From NCBI GenBank assembly GCA_014380605.1, contig JACMJO010000039.1:1-8550 (forward strand): a stretch of 8,550 nt of DNA, written 5' to 3'. Below are positions 1-6,404 of this stretch, in pieces. The translations under genes were made by a program, and so were the position numbers. How positions within the stretch are numbered: the stretch's first letter is position 1; each line of letters starts with the position of its first letter. This stretch comes from Fimbriimonadaceae bacterium (lineage in GTDB: Bacteria > Armatimonadota > Fimbriimonadia > Fimbriimonadales > Fimbriimonadaceae). The notes under the pieces were generated by a model that saw nothing but the letters and a program-made list of their open reading frames with translations, did not search any database and was not told where the DNA came from.

Positions 1-645
1 CGATGTACTTCGACGCGCCGGGTCATCGTTCACCGGAGCCTGGTCGACAAAGTGTTTGGGATTCTTTCTAAGGCCTATCGGCAGATAGGGGAAACGAAGA
101 TTGGCGATCCGTTGGAGCCTGCGACCTTAGTCGGCCCGCTTATCGACGAGCATGCCTTCTCTTGCATGCAAAACGCCTTGAAGCAAATTCGACCCTTGAC
201 GTCGGAGGTGGTCGGTGGCGAAAAAGTTGCGATCGGCCCTGGTGGTTTTTATGTGAAGCCCGCGGTAGTTCGACTGGATGGCCAACCAGAAGCGGTCTTT
301 ATCGAAACCTTCGCTCCCTTGACCTATGTGATTCCCTACGACACAATCGAGGAGGCCCTGCAGATCCACAACGCCGTCCCCCAGGGCCTCAGCTCCGCCA
401 TCATGACTACGGACATTCGCGAAGCTGAGTTCTTCAAGCGCAACAGCGATTGCGGCATTGCCAACGTAAACATCGGCACCAGCGGCGCAGAGATAGGGGG
501 CGCATTTGGCGGTGAGAAGGAGACGGGCGGAGGCAGGGAATCCGGCTCGGACGCGTGGAAGGCCTACATGCGCCGCCAAACCAGCACCACATTTTTCGGC
601 AGAGATAAGCCCGACTTAGCCCAAGGAATCAAATTCGATGTTTAA
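1..645 (+). CDS. ALDH7-family aldehyde dehydrogenase (antiquitin / L-piperidine-6-carboxylate dehydrogenase-like), C-terminal part
   Basis: This is the 3' part of a gene whose 5' end lies outside the window; the frame is open from base 1 and gives 214 residues before TAA, against about 500 for the family. The first residues, RCTSTRRVIVH, are the catalytic-cysteine motif of ALDH7 enzymes (usually GQRCTTxRR), so the nucleophile Cys is residue 2 of the fragment and most of the NAD-binding domain is missing. Further family marks are the ETFAPLTYV block (the Glu near residue 102 contacts the cofactor) and the tail NIGTSGAEIGGAFGGEK followed by TGGGRESGSDAWKAYMRR, which is close to human antiquitin. 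Known members oxidise alpha-aminoadipate semialdehyde/piperideine-6-carboxylate to alpha-aminoadipate in lysine catabolism, using NAD+ in the cytoplasm. That substrate is inferred from family; no other lysine-catabolism gene is in view. A GTG at 52 could be mistaken for a start, but it lies inside the conserved fold. Confidence 0.92.
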   Translation, partial: RCTSTRRVIVHRSLVDKVFGILSKAYRQIGETKIGDPLEPATLVGPLIDEHAFSCMQNALKQIRPLTSEVVGGEKVAIGPGGFYVKPAVVRLDGQPEAVFIETFAPLTYVIPYDTIEEALQIHNAVPQGLSSAIMTTDIREAEFFKRNSDCGIANVNIGTSGAEIGGAFGGEKETGGGRESGSDAWKAYMRRQTSTTFFGRDKPDLAQGIKFDV

Positions 646-657
646 CCTGTTTAAGTG

Positions 658-687
658 TGCCGTTCCGTTCGCGGCAAGCCGATTTTG
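658..687 (+). terminator. possible weak terminator after the aldehyde dehydrogenase
   Basis: TGCCG (658-662) can pair with CGGCA (672-676) across a 9-nt loop. Alternatively CGGC (672-675) can pair with GCCG (678-681), directly followed by ATTTT. Both stems are short and the T-run is only four bases, so this is a suggestion only. Its position, 12 bases after the ALDH stop codon, is what makes it plausible. Confidence 0.25.
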
Positions 688-770
688 ATCCAGGTTCGAT
701 GCCGTACAGAACCTAGTTCGTCGTAAATCCGGAAGTTGTCAGTCTATTCCAGCTAGTGGAGAGATTCGCG

Positions 771-800
771 TTGACAGCACTCCGCATCATTGCCATTTAC
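771..800 (+). promoter_or_regulatory. possible sigma-70-type promoter for the PEP-CTERM gene
   Basis: A perfect TTGACA (-35 consensus) lies at 771-776. The region at 17-18 bp spacing (794-800, CATTTAC) is only a poor -10 match, so the assignment rests mainly on the -35 element and on its position in the gap before the 917 gene. If real, the transcript would have a leader of about 110 nt that includes the inverted repeat at 864-903. The rest of the 646-916 gap shows no convincing gene. Confidence 0.3.
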
Positions 801-863
801 CTCCGCGGCCTTTGGATTCAAGACAGGGTTGAAGGGTAAGGCATCGGGAAACAACGCGGTGCA

Positions 864-903
864 TTTCTGATCGTGCATGCACTAGCTACGATGGGATCAG
901 AAA
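864..903 (+). promoter_or_regulatory. inverted repeat / leader hairpin directly upstream of the Shine-Dalgarno
   Basis: TTTCTGATC (864-872) is perfectly complementary to GATCAGAAA (895-903), a 9-bp stem with a 22-nt loop. An alternative fold pairs TTTCTG with CAGAAA and ATCGT (870-874) with ACGAT (888-892), giving 11 bp with a 5-nt bulge. The loop also holds the 10-bp palindrome GTGCATGCAC (873-882). The 3' arm ends at the base before the Shine-Dalgarno GGAAGGA (904-910) of the PEP-CTERM gene. It could be an RNA structure affecting translation or mRNA stability, or a DNA operator; the sequence alone does not decide. Confidence 0.4.
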
Positions 904-916
904 GGAAGGAATTTTT

Positions 917-1696
917 ATGAGTTCTGTAAGTGGAAGAAGGAGAATCGGAGTCGCGATACTGATGGTGGGCGCGACCGCCGTTCTTTGTGGACCCGCTCTT
1001 GCGCAGGTTACGGACATCAATTCTGTGGTCATTCAGAACCGCAGGTTCAACGATTATCCCAACTCGACTCTGGTAACGGTCAATACTTACCCGACGGTGG
1101 TTAGCTTTACCGAGGGGCCATTTGGCGCTGGCGGTTTCGCCAACCAGCACTTGGCTCGATTCTCAACCAACGGAACGACGGCCCGGTCATTTCTTAACTC
1201 CGAGGCTTTCGACATTTCATTCAATGTGAACCTTGCTGTTCTCTCGGCGGGCCCTCGAAAGGAAGCGGGATTCAGGATGGACACGTTCATCGCGGGAGAA
1301 TCATTCTTCTTCGTCACTTCGGATGGTGAGGTAGCGGCGTTTGGCGGACCTTTTCCATTTTTCTCGTTCGGCGCTAGCGCGTACACGCCCGGTACGACGG
1401 CTAACTTGCGAATGATCTATCAGCCCGGGGCGAACGCTACGCTTGAGTACCTATACAACGGCTTGAGCAGCGGCCCTCTCGACTTCGGCAATCTAGAAGA
1501 GGGGATAATCAACGGCAGCGACATGGCGACCTATGTCCAGAACCAACCGAATGACAACAACACTGCCGACTTCAGCAACGTTGCATTCACTAACTACTCG
1601 GTGGCGGTACCAGTTCCGGAGCCGATGTCGATCATTGGAATCGCGGCAGGTATAGGACTTCTGCTTCGGCGACGCCGAAAGCCAGCTGGCGGCTAG
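917..1696 (+). CDS. PEP-CTERM sorting domain exported protein, function unknown
   Basis: This 259-residue protein has an export signal at each end. Residues 1-29 form a classical signal peptide: positive SGRRR, a hydrophobic stretch IGVAILMVGATAVL, and a cleavage site after ALA (29), before QV. The C-terminus is a textbook PEP-CTERM signal: VPEP at 233-236, hydrophobic segment 237-250, then RRRR (251-254) and a short tail. In known systems this tail is processed by exosortase (EpsH/XrtA-like), leaving the mature protein outside the cell or at its surface. The body (30-230) is rich in Asn, Thr, Ser, Gly and Phe with alternating polar and hydrophobic residues, suggesting a beta-rich extracellular domain; I do not recognise a catalytic motif. 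The ATG is well supported by GGAAGGA six bases upstream. It is monocistronic, ended by a strong terminator, and converges on the glycosidase gene. No exosortase lies in the window, as is usual because targets are scattered. Confidence 0.88.
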   Translation: MSSVSGRRRIGVAILMVGATAVLCGPALAQVTDINSVVIQNRRFNDYPNSTLVTVNTYPTVVSFTEGPFGAGGFANQHLARFSTNGTTARSFLNSEAFDISFNVNLAVLSAGPRKEAGFRMDTFIAGESFFFVTSDGEVAAFGGPFPFFSFGASAYTPGTTANLRMIYQPGANATLEYLYNGLSSGPLDFGNLEEGIINGSDMATYVQNQPNDNNTADFSNVAFTNYSVAVPVPEPMSIIGIAAGIGLLLRRRRKPAGG

Positions 1697-1702
1697 TTGA
1701 AA

Positions 1703-1750
1703 CAGTGGCGCCAAGCTCGTGCCTGGCGCCACTGCCTTCTCTTTTTCTTC
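1703..1750 (+). terminator. strong Rho-independent terminator of the PEP-CTERM gene
   Basis: CAGTGGCGCCA (1703-1713) and TGGCGCCACTG (1724-1734) form a perfect 11-bp GC-rich stem with a 10-nt loop, followed by the pyrimidine/T-rich CCTTCTCTTTTTCTTC (1735-1750). It starts 7 bases after the stop codon at 1696. On the minus strand the same stem follows the glycosidase stop (1759) and is trailed by TTTCAACT, so it may also act weakly in that direction. Confidence 0.9.
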
Positions 1751-1758
1751 GATATGAG

Positions 1759-4700
1759 TTAGGGTCTTAAAGGAACCGTCCTTACCGGTCTCAACACAAC
1801 TGGCCCAAGTAACCCAGAGGGCAACAGGGGAGTGTCTTTGAAGTTGTGTCGCCATGTGGTGAAAGTCTTTCTACGAGGCTCCGGGCGGGGCTGATGGTCG
1901 GTAAACCATTTGGGCCATGCCTTGAGTTGCGCGCCATTCCAACCCATATCGTCCGGGAACTGCTCGTCGCCAACGAGGCGGTTGACCCATAGGTTGGTGA
2001 CGTCCACTTCGAGCGCGTTCTTGCCTGTCTTTGCTACGTCGGTAATGTCGATGCGGAAAGGCGGCTTCCAAAGCGTCGCAAGGGTCCTGCCGTTCAATCG
2101 CACGCGACAAAGTTCGCGCACGTCGCCTAGATCGAGCATCAGCCGCTTCCCTTTGCCTAGCAGGTTCTGGGGAACCTGAAGGACATGGGTGTAGCGTACC
2201 GTTCCCGAGAAGTGCTTCACCCCGAAGTTAGAGTGCTCAGTCCAAGAGGCTAGCTTGTTGAAGGTGACGATGGGAGGCGCATCCCAGCCTGAAGGGAACT
2301 TGGCAAGCCATGGGCCCGTGGCGGTTATCGGGTTTGGCAAATCTTGAACCGCTAGCTTGGTCTGGCGTTGGTCGGACCATGTGAGTGAATAGTCGCCCTT
2401 TTGCCAAACTCTAAGTTCCCCTGAGTGTAACTGGTAAGGGGGAGGCGAACCGGCGTCAGGGAGATTGCCAATCGCGATGGTGGCGTTCTCGCGAGCGGTG
2501 ATCGTTTTTGCGTCACCTCCCAAGGAGTAAGTCAAGACCAGGTTCTTGACGATGTTGACCGCAGGGTCGCCGCCCAACTCGTTGTTGGAAGCGTTGATTC
2601 GGAGGCTGTTCGGACCAGCCGCGCTCGCAACGATCTGAGTGACGTCTTTCACTTTGCCCGATGCCGCATCGCCGTATACGGCTTTGATGATGCGGAGGAC
2701 AGGCAGAGGCTTGGCTCTCTCAGTGGCCAACGTGGCCTTCACATCAATGACGTGCGCTGAGGCTTGCGCTTTGGGGCTGATCATCACGAACACCGAATCG
2801 TCCGCGTCAAGGTGAATGGGGACTTCGATTCCTCCATTCGGCACCAGCTTCCAAACCGGCGCCTCTTCGATCTGGCCAGTCTCGGGGTGCCAGAACTGGA
2901 CGCGATTGGCTTTGCCATTAATTCGGAATCGACAGGTGACCGTTCGCGGATAAGGTTGCGAGGAGGCTACAAAGTAGGATTCAATATCCCCAATCCGTCG
3001 GTGGATGGCCCGAACGCCCTTGGCTTCAGTGGTGAAGTCGGGGACGACTTTAGCCTCAGCCAGAACCTCAAGAACGGTTCTCCCCCATGAGACTTTCCCT
3101 TTTCCATGCTGATTGCTACCAGGTCCCAAGGTTGTACGCCCCCAAACCAGGTCTGCAAGCATCATCAGCTCTGCGTTGCCGTCCGGTGTCGCCTCCCTGA
3201 GGCTTGGAGTTCGGATCGGCTTCGGGCCAACGACCGTGGCCCCAGCTTCAACGAGTTGCTTGATCTTCCGAACCAAGGGCAAGGTCATGAGTTCGGTGTT
3301 GGGCAAGGCAAGAACTGCGTAAGATGCTCCGTTGGGCAAGACGAGGCGACGGTTTTTGACGGTAAGAGACATCAGTGGATCGAGTCCACAGAAGTCATAG
3401 TCGTAGCCTGGCGGAATCTGGGGTAAGTCTTGACCCTCTCCTGAATAGCTCTGGGGAGAGTCCTCTCCAGAGAAGAGGAGAACGTCGCCCACGAACTTGC
3501 CGCTCTGCAACATGAATTGACATCTCGACAGGTACTCGTTCCAAGTCGACATGTAGGGCCAGATCGTGTTTCCTCGGTCCACGTGCGAGCCCCAAGGGCC
3601 CATCGTCATTCCAGGGAGCACTCCGCTAACCCAAGGCTGATGTGCGAATCGGTGATAGATGATGCGGTTGATGCCAAGGGTCATCGCGTGGTCTGCGAAC
3701 GGCTTCCACTGACGAGGTTGGTTGCGCCAACCGGCTTGGTCTGGGGTTGCGGTTAGGGCCTCGGCCCCCACAACGCTATGTCCATAGACGTGGGCCACCG
3801 AGGACGCGTGTTTCACGCTGGGGTTGATCTGCGAATCGCCCACCCAATACTCGCCCATGATGAGGCCAGCAGGCTTGGCGAAGGTGAACGGGTCAAAGTT
3901 GCCGTTACCGTAAGGTTCGATCGCTAAGTCAAGGTTCCGCTCCCGCAGGCGGCTCGCGAAATGGCCACTGTAGTTCTTGGCCCAGAGTTCGGCGATGGTT
4001 CGCCGGTAGTCAAAGAGGAAACCAAGAGTGGTCTGTTCGTCCTTGATCAGATAACCCGCCAGCGTGGGCAAATAAGGGCGAGCATGGTAGCCTCGACGGG
4101 CCCTGAATTCGTCGAGGAGCCCAGGAGTCCAGTTGTTGTATCCGGTCTCATAGCTGTCAACAAGCACGGTGGTCAGCGCGCTGCTTTGGCCAACTTGGTC
4201 GAGGAGCGGATTCAGCCCGCCGTCCAGGAAGTTGTCGAGTGAGGTCGCACTGAGCTTGTCCACTTCCAACCCGCGCCCGCTATCCCGACTGGCGACATTT
4301 TGAGATCCGGTGAGGGTTGCGCCGAGGCGAAGGATGGTCCACTTTCCTTCCGGAAGTTGAAAGCCGATGTCTCCATTTGAGCCAATCCGATTCAAGGGAA
4401 TCAGAATGGCTTTTGAAGGATTGACGGTTGGCCAATCAAGGCGGGACACGGCCCCCGGATTCGCGCCAAGACCGGTCAGCTCGTTCCGCGACATAGTTCC
4501 CGGCTGGCCAGAGGCTGGAAATGCACATAGCGATATGTCTTGGTAGAATCCGCCGACTTTGGATGGCGTGGGCAAAGGAGGATTGCCAGGCCCCTCGAAC
4601 TCTAGCGAGGCATTGACCACCTTCTTCATCGCGTCTGCAGGCTTCACCCAGGGTCCGCCGCTGGATGACCAACCAGCGCAGTTGTGCATGGTCATCTCAA

Positions 4701-5004
4701 GGCCAAGCCGCTTGGCCTCCCGGATCGCGTGAACCATGAGCGCGCGCCACTCGGGAGTGTTGTAGTTGATCCGCCCGGCGGGGACGCCTTGGCCCACATC
4801 GAACATGTGAGCGCCACCGATGCCTGCCTGCTTCATCGCCTCTAAGTCCGCGGTGATCCCTTCCTTGGTGATGTTTCCATCCATCCAATGCCACCACGTA
4901 TGGGGTCGGGCAGATGCCGGGGGGCGTTGGAAGGCGCGTGACAACGGGTCAGGCTGGATTGGGGATTGGTTGAGGACACATGCGGCGGCAAGGAGGTAAA
5001 GCAT
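1759..5004 (-). CDS. secreted GH106-like glycoside hydrolase (probable alpha-L-rhamnosidase)
   Basis: This 1081-residue protein resembles GH106 enzymes, known as inverting alpha-L-rhamnosidases acting on plant pectin and other rhamnosides. The catalytic barrel spans roughly residues 35-480: TWWHWMDGNIT (36-46), GGAHMFDVG (63-71), MHNCAGWSSSGGPWV (106-120), VDSYETG (282-288), IEPYGNG (362-368) and VGAEALTA (412-419). The conserved Glu residues of the last three are the candidate catalytic acids; I cannot assign acid and base without alignment. Residues about 505-600 look like the GATase-like domain found after such barrels. Residues about 895-1075 form a GH2-type sugar-binding beta-sandwich (RYTHVLQVP, LDLGDVRELCRVRLNGR, LEVDVTNLWVNRL). 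The ATG is fixed by GGAGAAG just upstream and by an in-frame TAA (5020-5022) six codons before it. The N-terminus (MLYLLAAACVLNQS) is hydrophobic but short and lacks the usual Arg/Lys, so export is likely but the signal is atypical. Substrate is inferred; a related uncharacterised specificity is possible. Confidence 0.87.
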   Translation of the reverse strand: MLYLLAAACVLNQSPIQPDPLSRAFQRPPASARPHTWWHWMDGNITKEGITADLEAMKQAGIGGAHMFDVGQGVPAGRINYNTPEWRALMVHAIREAKRLGLEMTMHNCAGWSSSGGPWVKPADAMKKVVNASLEFEGPGNPPLPTPSKVGGFYQDISLCAFPASGQPGTMSRNELTGLGANPGAVSRLDWPTVNPSKAILIPLNRIGSNGDIGFQLPEGKWTILRLGATLTGSQNVASRDSGRGLEVDKLSATSLDNFLDGGLNPLLDQVGQSSALTTVLVDSYETGYNNWTPGLLDEFRARRGYHARPYLPTLAGYLIKDEQTTLGFLFDYRRTIAELWAKNYSGHFASRLRERNLDLAIEPYGNGNFDPFTFAKPAGLIMGEYWVGDSQINPSVKHASSVAHVYGHSVVGAEALTATPDQAGWRNQPRQWKPFADHAMTLGINRIIYHRFAHQPWVSGVLPGMTMGPWGSHVDRGNTIWPYMSTWNEYLSRCQFMLQSGKFVGDVLLFSGEDSPQSYSGEGQDLPQIPPGYDYDFCGLDPLMSLTVKNRRLVLPNGASYAVLALPNTELMTLPLVRKIKQLVEAGATVVGPKPIRTPSLREATPDGNAELMMLADLVWGRTTLGPGSNQHGKGKVSWGRTVLEVLAEAKVVPDFTTEAKGVRAIHRRIGDIESYFVASSQPYPRTVTCRFRINGKANRVQFWHPETGQIEEAPVWKLVPNGGIEVPIHLDADDSVFVMISPKAQASAHVIDVKATLATERAKPLPVLRIIKAVYGDAASGKVKDVTQIVASAAGPNSLRINASNNELGGDPAVNIVKNLVLTYSLGGDAKTITARENATIAIGNLPDAGSPPPYQLHSGELRVWQKGDYSLTWSDQRQTKLAVQDLPNPITATGPWLAKFPSGWDAPPIVTFNKLASWTEHSNFGVKHFSGTVRYTHVLQVPQNLLGKGKRLMLDLGDVRELCRVRLNGRTLATLWKPPFRIDITDVAKTGKNALEVDVTNLWVNRLVGDEQFPDDMGWNGAQLKAWPKWFTDHQPRPEPRRKTFTTWRHNFKDTPLLPSGLLGPVVLRPVRTVPLRP

Positions 5005-5158
5005 TTGCTTCTCCGCATATTACTGTGAGTGCATGAACAAGGTTGGCTGGCGTCGACCGCGTTTTTGCCCTGGGCCCGCTCAAATGCCGCCGTTGCGGAG
5101 CTAGGCCTTCGATGTGATCCTAAAACGCCTCACGGATCAAAGAGTCGAGTTAATGGAT

Positions 5159-5310
<152 letters not shown>

Positions 5311-5321
5311 AAGCAGGCGAT

Positions 5322-5350
5322 AGGATACCCGCCCATGTCTATTTTCGCAA
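5322..5350 (-). promoter_or_regulatory. probable promoter of the tRNA-Ile transcription unit
   Basis: On the minus strand TTGCGA (5350-5345) and TATCCT (5327-5322) are separated by exactly 17 bp; each matches 4 of 6 consensus bases. Initiation about 7 bases past the -10 would fall near 5315, only a few bases before the pseudo-tRNA 5' end at 5309. The promoter thus seems to have served the now-broken copy and to read through into the intact tRNA. The rest of 5311-5405 shows no gene. Confidence 0.45.
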
Positions 5351-5405
5351 TGCAGGTCTGGTTCCTTAGGGTCGAAGTATCCAGCGTCAGTCTTTAGATG
5401 TATGG

Positions 5406-5711
5406 CTAATGCGATTTCTTTTTCCTGAGCAGTTTCTCATTCTCCTCGCGCAATTCGGCAATCTTCGCGCTTAGTTGCTCAGAGACCAGCACGGTCGACT
5501 CGCTGGCTTTCTTCTGTGCACTTAGTCTTGCCCTCAGGGAGTCTTTCTCTCGTCGGCGTTCTTCCGCTTGCCTCTCTGCCTGATCCTTGTCATGTTGAAG
5601 CGCCGCCAACTTTTTCCTGAGTTGATCGGTGTCGAGTTGTAGCTTGTCAAGCTTCTGAAGAAGCTCTTCGCGAGCGGCAATCCAGCGCTTAATAGTATCA
5701 ATCGGATTCAA
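5406..5711 (-). CDS. small charged coiled-coil protein, function unknown
   Basis: This 101-residue protein is almost entirely heptad-like coiled coil (about residues 8-98), rich in Lys, Arg, Glu and Gln with spaced Leu (L18, L21, L24, L31, L35, L38) and a basic end (LLRKKKSH). There is no signal peptide, membrane segment or recognisable domain, so it is probably cytoplasmic and self-associating or a scaffold; I do not recognise the family. The start is taken as TTG at 5711-5709. Upstream in frame there is no ATG or GTG before a TGA, and the Shine-Dalgarno is poor (GAGG about 15 bases away), so expression may be low or the true start may differ. It is transcribed divergently from the NfeD-flotillin operon across 108 bp. 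A functional link is possible but not shown. The lack of a strong start keeps confidence moderate, although composition and length argue for a real gene. Confidence 0.62.
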   Translation of the reverse strand: MNPIDTIKRWIAAREELLQKLDKLQLDTDQLRKKLAALQHDKDQAERQAEERRREKDSLRARLSAQKKASESTVLVSEQLSAKIAELREENEKLLRKKKSH

Positions 5712-5733
5712 CTTGTCGATGGGGTGCCTCTGG

Positions 5734-5746
5734 TGATAGCTTATCA
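5734..5746. promoter_or_regulatory. small palindrome in the divergent intergenic region (possible operator)
   Basis: TGATA-GCT-TATCA is a 5-bp inverted repeat with a 3-bp centre, lying 23 bp from the start of the coiled-coil gene and about 75 bp from the NfeD-like gene. A -10-like TAAGAT occurs at 5791-5796 for the + strand operon, without a recognisable -35 at 16-18 bp. A repeat this short can occur by chance, so the operator reading is speculative. Confidence 0.25.
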
Positions 5747-5819
5747 GGCGAATGTGGCTTTCTGCGCAACCTCAAATGACGCCCACACGTTAAGATAGGG
5801 CAAGCGAAAGCTTCATCCA

Positions 5820-6404
5820 ATGTTACTCGTCTACGCCGTATCTGCCCTCGTCGCTGGAGTTCTAGTGCTCCTCAGCCTCTTCGGCGCTGAGCATGGCTCG
5901 GACGCGGCCACGGGCCTGGAACTTCACACCGGAGGGGCGGACCATGACTCGGACCACGGCTTCTGGCTACCGTTCTTCAGCCTTCGTTTTTACACCTATT
6001 TCTTCGCCGGCTTTGGCGCGACGGGCTTACTCCTTCACTTTCTGACGCAGACAAATCCCGTAGCAGCGGCTTGGATTTCCGGAATGGTTGGCCTGGTCTC
6101 GGGGCTTGGAGTGGCCATCCTCATCCGAATCCTCAAGATCACTGAAACCAGCGGAAGCGCCAACGACAAAGACGTGCTCGGCAAAGAGGCCAATGTGATG
6201 GTTGCCATTCGCGGGTCGAACCCAGGACAAATCCGCTGTACTGTGCGGGGAGACATTATAGATTTTACGGCATTCAGCGAAGAACTCGAACCGATCGAAG
6301 TCGGGGAAACCGTCATTGTGGTCGCCATGGAAGATGGAAAAGCGCAAGTGGTGACTCACTCATCGATTTTCGGCGAAGATGCACTTCCCCAAAGAACAAG
6401 CTAA
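5820..6404 (+). CDS. NfeD/YuaF-like membrane protein with C-terminal OB-fold, flotillin partner
   Basis: This 194-residue protein has hydrophobic segments at about 3-21, 57-75 and 79-104, then a soluble beta-rich domain (about 113-186: LGKEANVMVAI, GQIRCTVRGDIIDFTAFS, IEVGETVIVVAMEDGKAQV) with the pattern of the NfeD OB-fold. The loop between the first two segments (24-48) is rich in His and Asp (EHGSD...HTGGADHDSDHG), probably outside the cytoplasmic membrane. NfeD-type proteins such as Bacillus YuaF are encoded beside SPFH/flotillin genes and act with them in membrane microdomain organisation or envelope-stress adaptation. Here the stop TAA abuts the flotillin ATG (TAAATG), so translation is probably coupled. 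The ATG is the first possible start after an in-frame TAG (5796-5798). It lacks a clear Shine-Dalgarno, which is odd beside the strong one at the third gene. The family is recognised from architecture and context; the exact subfamily is uncertain. Confidence 0.82.
   Translation: MLLVYAVSALVAGVLVLLSLFGAEHGSDAATGLELHTGGADHDSDHGFWLPFFSLRFYTYFFAGFGATGLLLHFLTQTNPVAAAWISGMVGLVSGLGVAILIRILKITETSGSANDKDVLGKEANVMVAIRGSNPGQIRCTVRGDIIDFTAFSEELEPIEVGETVIVVAMEDGKAQVVTHSSIFGEDALPQRTS

Noticed and set aside
127..579. 150-codon minus-strand ORF inside the aldehyde dehydrogenase
   Set aside because: It is a shadow of a strongly conserved ALDH7 coding frame, has no Shine-Dalgarno that I can support and resembles no family.
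818..1150. Minus-strand ORF across the leader of the PEP-CTERM gene
   Set aside because: It overlaps the signal peptide region and leader hairpin of a well-supported gene; its composition looks like an out-of-frame translation.
5115..5139. TGATCC/GGATCA inverted repeat between tRNA-Ile and the glycosidase gene, considered as a tRNA terminator
   Set aside because: The stem is only 6 bp with a 13-nt loop and no T-run follows on the minus strand, so an intrinsic terminator is not supported.
6027..6359. Overlapping minus-strand ORFs inside the NfeD-like gene
   Set aside because: They are antisense shadows of a recognisable membrane/OB-fold protein in a compact operon.
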